A stretch of 64,000 nucleotides of DNA, from positions 1 through 64,000 of the forward strand of contig CAYRNW010000008.1 in assembly GCA_964425745.1 (NCBI GenBank), written 5' to 3'. The notes below the pieces were generated by a model. The model made no database searches. It saw only the letters and a list, made by a program, of their open reading frames with translations, and was not told the origin of the DNA. Source of the stretch: CALCNS01 sp964425745. GTDB taxonomy: Bacteria; Bacillota; JAAYKD01. Made by a program: the position numbers and the translations under genes. This document shows positions 34,628-44,271 of the stretch, in pieces. Positions within the stretch are counted from its first letter, which is position 1; each line of letters opens with the position of its first letter.

Positions 34628-35538
34628 ATCGTAATCGGATCCTAGCAAAAAACATTCGCAAGATCAAATCAGAGCGGAATGCCGTCATTTTAGCTCATCT
34701 CTATCAACCCCCGGAAGTCCAGGATGTTGCCGACTTTGTTGGCGACTCTTTAGAACTGAGCAAACATGCTCGAGACACCAAGGCAGATGTCATAGTCTTT
34801 GCCGGGGTTTCCTTTATGGCTGAAACTGCCAAAATCTTAAATCCTGAAAAAACGGTATTGATCCCGGATCCCTATGCTGGTTGCCCCATGGCGGCGATGG
34901 TGACTGCCAATGATGTTCTTGCACTAAAGGCAGCACATCCGGATGCAGCTGTGGTTTGTTATGTGAATTCTTCAATCGAGGTTAAGGCGGTAAGCGATAT
35001 TTGCTGCACCTCGGCTAACGCTGTTCGAGTGGTGCGGTCTTTACCTGAGAGAAAAATCATCTTTGTACCGGATCAAAACCTAGGTCATTATGTAGCAAGG
35101 CATTGCCCAGACAAGGAGTTTTTCTTTAGTACCGGTTTTTGCCCCACACATCATCAGGTAAGCTTAGCTCAGCTTCATGATGCAAAGAATGAACATCCGA
35201 ATGCACTTGTTTTAGTGCACCCGGAATGCAAACCCGAAATTTGTGATGCTGCTAATTTTATTGGAAGTACTTCACAAATGATTGAGTATGCTCGAACTTC
35301 CAAGGCGAAATCTTTTATAATTTGTACGGAAATGGGGATTATTCACCAAATGCAAAAGCGCAGTCCTTTTAAGGAATTTTTCCCGGTTCATGCTGGCATG
35401 ATTTGCCCTACCATGAAACGCACTTCTTTGGTATCGATCGAAGCTTCCTTAGAAAAGAATCGTTTCATCATTGAAATCGACAAGCAAATCTTGGAAAAGG
35501 CCACCAGTTCTGTAACTAGAATGCTAAACCTTAGCTAA
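34624..35538 (+). CDS. nadA: Quinolinate synthase
   Basis: A 304-aa enzyme condensing iminoaspartate with dihydroxyacetone phosphate to quinolinate. The three [4Fe-4S] cysteine contexts are YAGCPMA, HPECKPEIC and GMICPTMKRTS, plus the early AHLYQPPEVQDVADFVGDS. ATGA overlap with niaR. NadB, its partner, appears at the end of the window and not in this operon. Confidence 0.95.
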   Translation: MNRNRILAKNIRKIKSERNAVILAHLYQPPEVQDVADFVGDSLELSKHARDTKADVIVFAGVSFMAETAKILNPEKTVLIPDPYAGCPMAAMVTANDVLALKAAHPDAAVVCYVNSSIEVKAVSDICCTSANAVRVVRSLPERKIIFVPDQNLGHYVARHCPDKEFFFSTGFCPTHHQVSLAQLHDAKNEHPNALVLVHPECKPEICDAANFIGSTSQMIEYARTSKAKSFIICTEMGIIHQMQKRSPFKEFFPVHAGMICPTMKRTSLVSIEASLEKNRFIIEIDKQILEKATSSVTRMLNLS

Positions 35539-35560
35539 ATAAAGAAATGAGGACGAAATC

Positions 35561-36406
35561 ATGACTCCACTGAAGATGAATCGATTCATAGATGCTTTCC
35601 TTTGGCAAGTTTTACAAGAGGATATTGGTCAAGGAGATATTACAACCGTAACTACTGTTCCGGAAGATTGTTGGGTGAATGCCCATTTGTTAGCCAAGGA
35701 CGAAGGTGTTCTCTGTGGACTTCCGGTGTTCAAACAAGTGTTCTATCTCCTTGATGAAAGTATTGATGTAAAGCTTTTGGCAGAAGAAGGTTCTTCGGTG
35801 AAAGTGGGGCAGATTATAGCAGAATTACAAGGTCCGGCACGCAGTTTACTGACCGGTGAGCGCGTTGCCCTCAATTTGCTGCAGCGATTATCTGGGGTAG
35901 CAACTGCTACAAAAGTAGCCGTTAGTCAAATAGAAGGCACCTCATGCAAGATTATCGATACCAGAAAGACAACCCCGGGGTTGCGGTTTCTAGAAAAATA
36001 TGCTGTGCGTGTCGGCGGTGGGTTTAATCATCGCTTTAACTTGGCTGACGGGGTTCTGATCAAAGATAATCATATTCGTGCAGCCGGGGGCATTACTGCT
36101 GCTGTGACCTCAGCAAGAACTAACAGCCCTCACACGATGAAAATTGAAATAGAAGTAGAGAATTTTGAACAGGTTCAAGAAGCCCTTGATTCCGGTGCCG
36201 ACATTTTACTGCTCGATAACATGAGCTTAGATCAAATGACTGAGGCAGTAAACTGGATTAGCGGCAGGGCTTTAACCGAAGCTTCCGGAAATATGGGTAG
36301 AAAAGATTTAAAGGCCGTAGCACAAACGGGTGTTGATTTAATCTCCATTGGTGCACTGACTCACAGTGTAAAAGCCTTAGATTTAAGCCTGAAATTCCTG
36401 TATTAA
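35561..36406 (+). CDS. nadC: Nicotinate-nucleotide pyrophosphorylase
   Basis: A 281-aa quinolinate phosphoribosyltransferase. Conserved DIGQGDITT, LLQRLSGVAT, DTRKTTPGLR, then EKYAVRVGGGFNHR and IKDNHI are all present. It converts quinolinate and PRPP to nicotinate mononucleotide. 22 bp after nadA, followed by a terminator. Confidence 0.95.
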   Translation: MTPLKMNRFIDAFLWQVLQEDIGQGDITTVTTVPEDCWVNAHLLAKDEGVLCGLPVFKQVFYLLDESIDVKLLAEEGSSVKVGQIIAELQGPARSLLTGERVALNLLQRLSGVATATKVAVSQIEGTSCKIIDTRKTTPGLRFLEKYAVRVGGGFNHRFNLADGVLIKDNHIRAAGGITAAVTSARTNSPHTMKIEIEVENFEQVQEALDSGADILLLDNMSLDQMTEAVNWISGRALTEASGNMGRKDLKAVAQTGVDLISIGALTHSVKALDLSLKFLY

Positions 36407-36412
36407 TCAGAA

Positions 36413-36446
36413 AAGAAGAAGCTTGTTGTTAGGCTTCTTCTTTTTA
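36413..36446 (+). terminator. Terminator after nadC
   Basis: AGAAGAAGC / GGCTTCTTCT stem followed by T-run. Confidence 0.8.
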
Positions 36447-36519
36447 TGTACAATCATGCTAAGGCGGAAAGGGTTTCCAGGGAAGAGTCCGAATATTGTT
36501 AAACAAAGGAGAAATAAGA

Positions 36520-37371
36520 TTATTTATACTTTCTGGATACGTTCCAAGTCGCTAAGATAAAGAAAAGTACCGCTGAACCAGCCATGACGGCGAGATGAAG
36601 GGCTGGAGAGCTCTTCCATTCTCCATAAAGAAAGTATACCCCAATAAATTCTTCAAAACCCGCACGATACTCCAGCGGGACACCGGCAAATGTGAAAGCA
36701 GCGGCCTCTTTCATCATGATTTGACGCATTAAAGCACCGGAATGAGCAACAGGAAAGGTTTTGATTAACCATTGCACAGAGTCTGGCATGTTGCCAATGG
36801 GTACATAAATACCGGTCAAAAAGCCTACCATAGTGCCTAACACGGTGGATGCGGTTGAAAAAGCGCTGATGCTGGAGAAAAAGCTAACCAGGAAGAAAAC
36901 AAAGGAACTGGACATCATGGTAGAAAGAAGGATTACACCCAGCATTTGCAAGATTACTGTGAACTGTAGAACGTGTCCCCCTTGTGACAGAATATAGAGT
37001 TCGCCGATCACAAAAGAAAGCAATGTCATGATCAACCCCACGAGGAAGGCGCAGAGGATATAACCACCGACAATGGTTCTTCGCGACATTGGTGCTGCAA
37101 AAAAATCTTTATCGCGATGATTAGCCCGATCGATAACCATGATTTCAAAAGCACCCATGGTGGTCGTTATGGAAGTGATAGAGACAATACCAGCGATCAG
37201 CCAGTGATCCATGAGCGACTTCATGCCGGGTAAGGTACTGTTGCCTACATAAGCGTCTCCTAAGAAGAGAAGATACAGACCCATGACGATGAAAACACCC
37301 AGTAACGAGAAAAAGACAGCGCTTTTCTGGCGAAAGAAAATCTTGAGATTTCGAATGGCTAAGTTAAGCAT
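36520..37371 (-). CDS. ABC-2 type permease
   Basis: A 283-aa membrane protein with six helices: a cytoplasmic start (LNLAIRNLKIFFRQKSAV) and helices near residues 22-40, 60-80, 105-125, 135-165, 170-190 and 258-277. Typical ABC-2 exporter permease. It overlaps the ATPase gene by 8 bp and has GGAGGGGAG before ATG 37371. Confidence 0.87.
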   Translation of the reverse strand: MLNLAIRNLKIFFRQKSAVFFSLLGVFIVMGLYLLFLGDAYVGNSTLPGMKSLMDHWLIAGIVSITSITTTMGAFEIMVIDRANHRDKDFFAAPMSRRTIVGGYILCAFLVGLIMTLLSFVIGELYILSQGGHVLQFTVILQMLGVILLSTMMSSSFVFFLVSFFSSISAFSTASTVLGTMVGFLTGIYVPIGNMPDSVQWLIKTFPVAHSGALMRQIMMKEAAAFTFAGVPLEYRAGFEEFIGVYFLYGEWKSSPALHLAVMAGSAVLFFILATWNVSRKYK

Positions 37372-38281
37372 GTTCCCACTCCCCTCCAATGATGTTCAGA
37401 AAGACATCTTCCATGGAACCGTGCACCACTTCAAAGCTTTCCAAATCCTCTTGCATGGCTTGAATCAGAGGGATTGCAAGCAGAGTATCAGTTAATGCTA
37501 CGACATGGATTCCGTTTTTAAATTCAAATGGGAGCTGGTTTTCAGCCAAAACTCGCTCGATTTTTTCCGGATTGCGAGCTTTTAGACGCATGGTGTCGGA
37601 GCTGTAGCGGTCTTGTAAATCATAAGGAGTGCCTTTGGCAGCGATTTCGCCTTTTTGTAGCAGAATGATATAGTCTGCTTTCGCAGCTTCTTCCATATAA
37701 TGGGTGGTCAGAAAAACGGTCATTCCACTCTGCTTCTGTAAATTTTCTATAGTTTGCCAGACGTTCTCTTTGGTTTTGGGATCTAGGCCAGTAGTCGGTT
37801 CGTCGAGAAAGAGAATCTTCGGGGTGTGGATGAGTGCTCTGGCGATATCGGCTCTACGGCGTTGTCCCCCCGAGCAGTTGCCATAGGTTTGCTTCGCAAA
37901 CTCATGTGCCTCAACCACCGTTAGGGCCCGTTCAACCGCTTTTTGCAACTCGTTTCCTTGTAAACCATAGAAGCGACCTCTGGTTTGGAGGTTCTCCAAA
38001 ACAGTAAGCTGCGGATCTAAAAGACTTTCTTGGAAGACGACACCGATTTGTTTGCGAATCGCATCATTATTTTGCCCCAAGGCGATGCCATCGATGAGGA
38101 CTTCACCGCGATCCGGTTTCAAAAGAGTACATAAAATATCGATTGTGGTGGATTTACCAGCTCCATTTGGGCCTAAAAAAGCAAACAGCTTGCCTCGCTC
38201 CACGTAGAAACTAATCCCCTTTACAGCTTGCAAAGCACCATAACTCTTATAAAGCTGGTCAACTTGAATGATTTTATCCAT
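37364..38281 (-). CDS. ABC-2 type ATP-binding protein, drug/daunorubicin-like
   Basis: A 305-aa ATPase. Walker A GPNGAGKSTT, signature CSGGQRRRADIARAL, Walker B KILFLDEPTTGLDP, and switch His in LTTHYMEEA. The C-terminal 80 residues form the DrrA-type extension. It exports a drug or lipid together with the following permease. Confidence 0.92.
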   Translation of the reverse strand: MDKIIQVDQLYKSYGALQAVKGISFYVERGKLFAFLGPNGAGKSTTIDILCTLLKPDRGEVLIDGIALGQNNDAIRKQIGVVFQESLLDPQLTVLENLQTRGRFYGLQGNELQKAVERALTVVEAHEFAKQTYGNCSGGQRRRADIARALIHTPKILFLDEPTTGLDPKTKENVWQTIENLQKQSGMTVFLTTHYMEEAAKADYIILLQKGEIAAKGTPYDLQDRYSSDTMRLKARNPEKIERVLAENQLPFEFKNGIHVVALTDTLLAIPLIQAMQEDLESFEVVHGSMEDVFLNIIGGEWEHA

Positions 38282-38458
38282 ACTGAATTCCTTTCTAACA
38301 TAGATAACGAAAAAATGAACAAGTAGAGAATACCAGAAAATAACAATGATTTCAAGTTGTTTTTCTTTGACGTTTAAGTAATTCTAAAAGGGATTCTTAT
38401 TGCTATGAAGAACTATTCCTATTAAGGATTCACTAATAATTTCATTGTGGGGTGCATT

Positions 38459-40255
38459 ATGAACAGACAGTTTATAACGGGAACAGATTTATATGGATGG
38501 TTTAAATATGGAGCCGAAGAAATCAATGAACATCGCAAGTATTTGAATTCAATCAATGTTTTTCCGGTTGCCGATGGAGATACCGGTAGCAATTTAGTAG
38601 TAACGTTACGAGCCATGGTCGATAAAACTAGTCGCAAGACAGCGTTCAACAGCATGCTGCATGATATTTCTCAAACCGGCTTAGCCAATGCCAGAGGAAA
38701 TTCAGGAATTATCTTTGCTGCCTATGTCAATGCTATGGCTGTGGAAGCTGGACCTTTTGAGAAAATCGGGTTATCGGACTTTGCACAGGTCGCAAACCGA
38801 GCGGTAAAAGGAATGTACCAAGCCATAGATCAACCGGTTGAGGGGACGATTATCAGCGTCATCAAAGATTGGGCTACCTTTCTTGCACAAAATCACCAGC
38901 ATTATCAAGGTTTTTTTGAATTTTTTCGAGATTCCCAACAAATCGTAGCGCAATCCCTAGAACATACCAAGGAGCAATTGGAATTACTACGTAAAAACAA
39001 TGTAGTCGATTCCGGCGCAGCAGGGTTTTTACTATTTATTCAGGGAATCAATCGCTTTCTTGCAAGTGAACCATTGAATGCGAGCCAACACGAGGAGCAA
39101 GAGGTAGTGGATGACCTTGTTGATCATGATCATACTGAAAAGATTTTATTTCGCTATTGCACGACCGTAACAGTGGAAATTGAGACGGGAATGGCGGATT
39201 CCGGCTTTGTAGATCGTGTCAAGGCTGAATTGCGGGAGTTTGGAGATTCCTTGCTTGTTACAACTATGGAGCGAAAACTGAAAATCCACATTCATACCAA
39301 TACGCCTGAGTTGGTCGTTGAGAGATTGCGTAAATGGGGAAGGATTTTGGATCAGATTGTTGACGACATGGAATTACAAAATCGGATCCTCAATCATAGA
39401 GTATCACCGATTGGGATTTTAACAGATTCCATTGCCGATCTCTCCGATTCCATGGTTTTGGAACAACAAATTCCAGTTCTACCATTGGGCTTACTCCTAG
39501 ATGATTTGATCTATTTAGATAAAACTACCATTCGCTTAAAGCAGCTTTTTCAACGAATGAAAACCACTGCGCAACACCCGACCAGTTCGCAACCTGAGCC
39601 GGGCAGAATTAGTCAGTATCTACAATGGGCAGCCGACCATTTCGAAAGCCTCATCGTAATCACAGTTTCTTCCAAAATGAGCGGTACTTATGCGGCGTTA
39701 GAGAAAGAAGCGAACCGATTACGGTCAACGGGGAAGAAGATTTCGGTTATCGACAGCTTGCTCAACAGCGGTGCTCAAGGGTTGATCGTCAAAGCAGCAG
39801 TGGAAGCTCGAGATTTAGGGTTGGACCATGATCACATTGTTTCGCTGATTCAGGAGCGCATTGCGAAAACTAAAATTTATGTCTGTCTTAATACTCTGGA
39901 ATATGCGGCCAAAGGTGGAAGGGTGCCCAATACCGTAGGCAAAATCGGGAATATGCTTGGAGTTCGACCCATTATGTCCATAGATGAATCCGGTAAAGGA
40001 ATTGCCTTTGGAGCTGCCTTCAGTCAAAAAGGAATTACCTCTCGAATCATGAAATTGGTAGATGAAGCGATTCAGAGCGAAGGCATTGAAGAGTACTGTA
40101 TTGTTCATGCAGATAACCTAGCACTGGCATTGGAATATAAGGATCTCATGCGCAGTAAAATTGGGAAAGAACCGGCATTTATTACCGAAATTTCTTCGAT
40201 TGTTGCGATTCACTCCGGACCGGGTTGTGTAGCAGTTTGTTTTATTAAACGATAA
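38459..40255 (+). CDS. DAK2-DegV fusion protein (fatty-acid kinase-like)
   Basis: A 598-aa protein. The N-terminal DAK2 domain has NVFPVADGDTGSNLVV and NARGNSGIIF. The middle part (residues about 220-310) matches the FakA central region. The C-terminal 280 residues are a DegV domain (GILTDSIADLSDSM, HPTSSQPEPGRI, SSKMSGTYAA). FakA (kinase) and FakB (DegV fatty-acid carrier) are separate proteins in most Firmicutes; here they are one chain. It probably phosphorylates fatty acids bound in its own DegV domain. Confidence 0.9.
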   Translation: MNRQFITGTDLYGWFKYGAEEINEHRKYLNSINVFPVADGDTGSNLVVTLRAMVDKTSRKTAFNSMLHDISQTGLANARGNSGIIFAAYVNAMAVEAGPFEKIGLSDFAQVANRAVKGMYQAIDQPVEGTIISVIKDWATFLAQNHQHYQGFFEFFRDSQQIVAQSLEHTKEQLELLRKNNVVDSGAAGFLLFIQGINRFLASEPLNASQHEEQEVVDDLVDHDHTEKILFRYCTTVTVEIETGMADSGFVDRVKAELREFGDSLLVTTMERKLKIHIHTNTPELVVERLRKWGRILDQIVDDMELQNRILNHRVSPIGILTDSIADLSDSMVLEQQIPVLPLGLLLDDLIYLDKTTIRLKQLFQRMKTTAQHPTSSQPEPGRISQYLQWAADHFESLIVITVSSKMSGTYAALEKEANRLRSTGKKISVIDSLLNSGAQGLIVKAAVEARDLGLDHDHIVSLIQERIAKTKIYVCLNTLEYAAKGGRVPNTVGKIGNMLGVRPIMSIDESGKGIAFGAAFSQKGITSRIMKLVDEAIQSEGIEEYCIVHADNLALALEYKDLMRSKIGKEPAFITEISSIVAIHSGPGCVAVCFIKR

Positions 40256-40267
40256 GGAGCTGAAGGC

Positions 40268-41023
40268 ATGGATGTTATCACCCTGATTTTTATATACTTT
40301 TTCCTCTTCTTTCTCGTTGGAACCCTGATTAAAAACAATTCCATTGTGGATATTGGCTGGGGGATCGGTTTTGTTATTATTTCCTGGTATGCATGGTGGA
40401 CGCGTAAACCTGTGCCGATACCGGTGACCGTAATGACCCTTATGGTTACTGTGTGGGGATTACGCTTGTTTTATCATATCATTCGTCGTAACTGGGGTAA
40501 GCCGGAAGACTTCCGTTATGCCCAATGGCGCAAAGAATGGGGAAGCATGGTCATTCCTCGAGCTTTTCTGCAAGTCTATCTGACCCAAGCGTTCTTTATG
40601 TTAGTGGTCGCTCTTGGCATTATCTTTGCCGGCACGGATCCTAATTATTGGAATCCATCTTTGACGGGGTTGGGAGCACTGATTTGGATCATCGGCTTCT
40701 ATTTTGAAGCTGTCGGTGATTGGCAATTGGAAGTCTTTAAAGAAAATCCCAATAACAAAGGTAAAATCATGACGGAAGGTCTATGGAAATATACACGTCA
40801 TCCCAATTATTTTGGAGAGGCCGTTATGTGGTGGGGTATTTATATTCTCTCTCGTGCTTCCGGAGCACCGTTTTGGGTCATCATCAGTCCTGCAGTCATA
40901 ACCTATTTATTGGTATTCGTTTCTGGAGTGCCAATGTTGGAGCGAGCCATGATCAAACGACCCGGGTTCAAAGAATATGCTGAGAAAACTTCGGTCTTCA
41001 TTCCCTGGTTCCCCAAAAAATAA
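40268..41023 (+). CDS. DUF1295 family membrane protein
   Basis: A 251-aa protein with six or more helices. DIGWGIGFV near residue 29 and KYTRHPNYFGEAVMWWGIY near residue 180 are the conserved DUF1295/steroid-reductase-like signatures. It may be a reductase or methyltransferase acting on a lipid. It lies 12 bp after the DAK2-DegV gene, with AAGGAG before the ATG. Confidence 0.9.
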   Translation: MDVITLIFIYFFLFFLVGTLIKNNSIVDIGWGIGFVIISWYAWWTRKPVPIPVTVMTLMVTVWGLRLFYHIIRRNWGKPEDFRYAQWRKEWGSMVIPRAFLQVYLTQAFFMLVVALGIIFAGTDPNYWNPSLTGLGALIWIIGFYFEAVGDWQLEVFKENPNNKGKIMTEGLWKYTRHPNYFGEAVMWWGIYILSRASGAPFWVIISPAVITYLLVFVSGVPMLERAMIKRPGFKEYAEKTSVFIPWFPKK

Positions 41024-41037
41024 GTGGAGGTATGTGC

Positions 41038-41451
41038 ATGAATTCGATTAGTGGTGTGGATTTTCGGAATTTCTTTATTTCCTTTGCTGTGTTTTTAGCG
41101 ATTGACTTAGTTTGGTTAGGGGTCGTCGCCAAAAATTTGTATGCAGAAAAACTAGGGTATCTCATGGCACCCAAAACCAATTTCACTGCAGCCTTTGTTT
41201 TCTATGCCATATTTATTGTTGGCATGCTGTTTTTTGTAATTAATCCAGCTTTAGCAAAACAGAGTTGGCAAGTTGCCTTATTCACAGGCATGTTCTTTGG
41301 TTTTGTTACATATGCTACTTATGATTTAACGAATTTAGCTACGATTCGTGATTGGCCGATTATGATTACGATCATTGATTTGATCTGGGGTACCTTCTTG
41401 AGTGGTGCAACAGCCACGATAAGCTTCTTACTAATTCGGATATTCAAGTAA
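41038..41451 (+). CDS. DUF2177 family membrane protein
   Basis: A 137-aa protein with four helices. FLAIDLVWLGVVAKNLYAE and GFVTYATYDLTNLATIRDWP mark DUF2177. ATG 41038 is preferred; ATG 41032 is only one base from the GTGGAGG site. Co-transcribed with DUF1295; these two families are often neighbours. Confidence 0.87.
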   Translation: MNSISGVDFRNFFISFAVFLAIDLVWLGVVAKNLYAEKLGYLMAPKTNFTAAFVFYAIFIVGMLFFVINPALAKQSWQVALFTGMFFGFVTYATYDLTNLATIRDWPIMITIIDLIWGTFLSGATATISFLLIRIFK

Positions 41452-41474
41452 AGTACACTCAAAAAAAGTACACT

Positions 41475-41527
41475 CAAAACCCCCACATATTTGATTGAGA
41501 CTTTTAATCAAATGTGTGGGGGTTTTC
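41475..41527. terminator. Strong bidirectional terminator
   Basis: AAAACCCCCACA-AATTTGATT type stem pairing with AATCAAAT-GTGTGGGGGTTTT, flanked by A and T runs. A duplicated AAGTACACTCAAAA (about 41452-41480) precedes it. Confidence 0.85.
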
Positions 41528-41537
41528 TATGAAGTCG

Positions 41538-41909
41538 TTATTCTATGACCGTCACGGTGACTTCGGGAGGATCATATAAATGTTTCTTAACATAACAAGC
41601 ATTCATATTCTTAAGAATGGATTGCTTGTGTTGGGGGGGGAATCCTTCGGGGAATTTAACTTGGAAATCCATCTTGTTGATTAAACGAGTGGTTTCATTT
41701 TTGGTAGTATCTAAGGTCATGGTAATGGCTTCCACCGGAAGCTCGAATTTACGCCCATAAGACGCAATTCCAGCATACATTCAGGCGCCGATTCCGGCAA
41801 AGAAGTGGTCGGTTGGGCCAAAGTTTTCTTTATTGACGAGTTGGTCGGCTTTACCTTCCATTTGAATCAAGGTGCCTTGTGGGGTGAGCGAAAAAGACAT
41901 GTAGGCCAT
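41538..41909 (-). CDS. Selenocysteine-containing OsmC-like protein
   Basis: ATG 41909 has AAGGAGG 7 nt before it. The frame meets TGA at 41783-41781 and stays open to the TAA at 41538, 123 residues total. The context GPTDHFFAGIGA-U-MYAGIASYG aligns with the GPxDLLLAALGSCxxxT motif of OsmC/YhfA, so Sec43 replaces the first redox cysteine. The C-terminus ends with NMNACYVKKHLYDPPEVTVT, which holds the second OsmC cysteine. A hairpin follows the TGA at the expected distance. It likely reduces organic hydroperoxides. Confidence 0.9.
41749..41767 (-). promoter_or_regulatory. Candidate SECIS element (OsmC)
   Basis: UUGCGUC-UUAUG-GGCGUAA stem-loop on the mRNA, starting 14 nt after the TGA, 7-bp stem with two G-U pairs. 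Position fits a bacterial SECIS; the loop lacks an early G, so it is a weaker match than the peroxiredoxin one. Confidence 0.45.
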
Positions 41910-41976
41910 GGAAAAACCTCCTTGTAATTAATACTCTAAGTATACCTTGAAATCAAATTAAATTCAAGCTTCTTTT

Positions 41977-43248
41977 TTAACTACGACAGAAGGTAGCTTC
42001 TCGTGAGGGCCCGACCGAAAGCCAAGAGGCTTTAACTCCACAGGCCTCCTCAATTAATTCAACATAGGCTTTTGCTTCCTTGGGGAGTTCTTGCCAGCTT
42101 CGCACTTGCTGGGTATTGCAATTCCAACCAGGCATTTCAACGTAAACCGGTTCCACACGCTCAAGGTCTTCAGCTAAGGGCATTCCTTCCACGATTTGTC
42201 CGTCGAGTTTGTAGTGTGTACAAACTTTAAGATGTTCCAATTGATCTAAGGTATCTAATTTCGTAATTGCGACATCGGTAAAACCATTGAGTTGTGCCGC
42301 ATAACGCAGTGCATTCAAGTCTAACCATCCGCAACGACGGGGTCTGCCGGTGGTTGCTCCAAACTCTTCGCCGAAATCACGTAAGTAAGAGCCCACTGTA
42401 TCTTTGAGTTCGGTAGGGAAGGGGCCTGCACCAACGGCGGTTGAGAAGGCTTTGACAATTCCAGTAACATTACGGATCAGATGTGGTGGTAAACCGCTAC
42501 CTGAAGCTGCACCTCCGGAAGTGGGATTGGAAGAGGTACTATACGGGTAAATTCCCCAATCGAGATCCCGCATTACCCCTAATTGCCCTTCCAAAAGGAT
42601 GTTTTTACCTTCTTTTACGGCTTGGTGCAAGATTGGCAGGGTATCACAGATATAAGGAGATAAGACTCGGATATATTCTTCAAATTCAAGCAAGGTGGCA
42701 TTGATATCGATCTCTTTTTCTTTGAAGACTGCTTCAATCAGTTGATTGCCGCTGATCAGAGTATCACGCAAAGATTGCATGAAGCGGTCTTTATTGAGCA
42801 TACTACCCATTTGTAATCCCACGCGTAAGCTTTTTGCGGCATACGCCGGAGCAATCCCTCTTAAAGTAGACCCCTGAGCAGCATTTCCACGAGCTAACTC
42901 TAATAAACGATCTAAATAACCGTAAAGAGGAATCGATAAATGAGCACGATTCGAAATTTTTAACTGCTCGGTCGAAATCCCGGCTTGATGTAATTGAGCA
43001 ATTTCGGCAACAAGGCCGGCTGGGTCAACAACAGTGCCGGTACCAATGATATTGGTAACTTTAGGATTGAAGATACCGCAGGGGATCAGGTGTAAAGCAA
43101 ACTTTCCAAAAGAATTGACCACGGTATGTCCTGCATTTGCACCGCCCTGGAATCGAACAACAACATCGGCATCTTGGGCCAAAAGATCGACAATTTTGCC
43201 CTTGCCTTCGTCTCCCCATTGAGCTCCAACGATTGCTCTGACTGACAT
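41977..43248 (-). CDS. purA: Adenylosuccinate synthetase
   Basis: A 423-aa enzyme making adenylosuccinate from IMP, aspartate and GTP. The P-loop is VGAQWGDEGKGKIVD at the N-terminus, followed by GGANAGHTVV, and GRPRRCGWLDLNALRYA near residue 300. The ATG at 43248 is preferred because GAAAGGCGTG precedes it. Single gene. Confidence 0.95.
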   Translation of the reverse strand: MSVRAIVGAQWGDEGKGKIVDLLAQDADVVVRFQGGANAGHTVVNSFGKFALHLIPCGIFNPKVTNIIGTGTVVDPAGLVAEIAQLHQAGISTEQLKISNRAHLSIPLYGYLDRLLELARGNAAQGSTLRGIAPAYAAKSLRVGLQMGSMLNKDRFMQSLRDTLISGNQLIEAVFKEKEIDINATLLEFEEYIRVLSPYICDTLPILHQAVKEGKNILLEGQLGVMRDLDWGIYPYSTSSNPTSGGAASGSGLPPHLIRNVTGIVKAFSTAVGAGPFPTELKDTVGSYLRDFGEEFGATTGRPRRCGWLDLNALRYAAQLNGFTDVAITKLDTLDQLEHLKVCTHYKLDGQIVEGMPLAEDLERVEPVYVEMPGWNCNTQQVRSWQELPKEAKAYVELIEEACGVKASWLSVGPSREATFCRS

Positions 43249-43377
43249 AAAATCACGCCTTTCATCTTTGGGATAAAGATCCAACAAAAAGATTATACAA
43301 TAACCAAGCCGTAGCAGGGAAATGATAATCTTCTATTGAATCATAACTATTAGGAATACTTGAAAGAGGTGTAGGCA

Positions 43378-44253
43378 ATGGAAGTGCAACAGCTCCTAGT
43401 CTTTTGCAGAACAGCAGAAACGTTGAATATGACACGCACCGGCGATCTACTCGGTTTCAGCCAGCCTGCAGTTAGTAAGCAGATTCAACAATTAGAAGGA
43501 GAATTGGGGGGTCAACTTTTTGTAAGAAAGGGGAGACAACTTCAATTAACCCCTTTTGGAGAGATGATCTTACCTCGAGCACAAAGAATTGTCAACCAAA
43601 TTCAAGAATTGAAAGCGGAAGCAGCACAGGCAATCGACCCTTATCAAGGGCGCTTGGTGGTAGTTGCAGGCAGTGTGACGATGACCTATTTATTACCTCG
43701 AGTTTTAGCAATGTATCGCAAGCAGTTTCCCAAAGCACAATTAACCGTCTATTCCGGAAAAACAACCGAAACGGTCCGAATGGTTGAAGACGGCACTGCT
43801 CATGTAGGTTTAGTCAGCTCAGAAGTGATTCATGCCCGCCTCACGGTAGAACCTCTTTTTTACGATACCATGGCAATCGTCGCTTCACCGGAGCTCCATC
43901 CACATAATCTGGCAGAGCTGGCCCAAGGACCATGGCTGATTTTTGCCAGAGGTACAGGCTTTCGCACCTACATTGATCAATTCTTTGCTCAACATGGGTT
44001 TGTTCCGGAAAATGTGATGGAAATGGATAGCATAGAAGCGCTGCGGGAAATGGCGGCAGCCGGCTTGGGTTACACACTATTACCGGTTAGGGCAGTCAAC
44101 CAAGCCATTGAACGAGGGCGATTATGCATCATCCAACAAGAAAAATTCTTACCTCCTGCCCGTTGCAATTCACTGATCTACAGGAAAGAGAATTCTTTCT
44201 ACCTGAAGGAGGAATTCTTATCCTTGGCAAGGAAGATTCTTAAGAATCAGTAA
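43378..44253 (+). CDS. LysR-family transcriptional regulator
   Basis: A 291-aa regulator. N-terminal helix-turn-helix: LVFCRTAETLNMTRTGDLLG, SQPAVSKQIQQLEGELGGQLF. The effector domain runs from about residue 90. Closest in layout to CysB/CbbR-like LysR proteins. It starts 130 bp from the divergent purA and is followed after 18 bp by a methyltransferase gene. Targets unknown. Confidence 0.9.
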   Translation: MEVQQLLVFCRTAETLNMTRTGDLLGFSQPAVSKQIQQLEGELGGQLFVRKGRQLQLTPFGEMILPRAQRIVNQIQELKAEAAQAIDPYQGRLVVVAGSVTMTYLLPRVLAMYRKQFPKAQLTVYSGKTTETVRMVEDGTAHVGLVSSEVIHARLTVEPLFYDTMAIVASPELHPHNLAELAQGPWLIFARGTGFRTYIDQFFAQHGFVPENVMEMDSIEALREMAAAGLGYTLLPVRAVNQAIERGRLCIIQQEKFLPPARCNSLIYRKENSFYLKEEFLSLARKILKNQ

Positions 44254-44271
44254 ACCATTGGAGGGATACAG

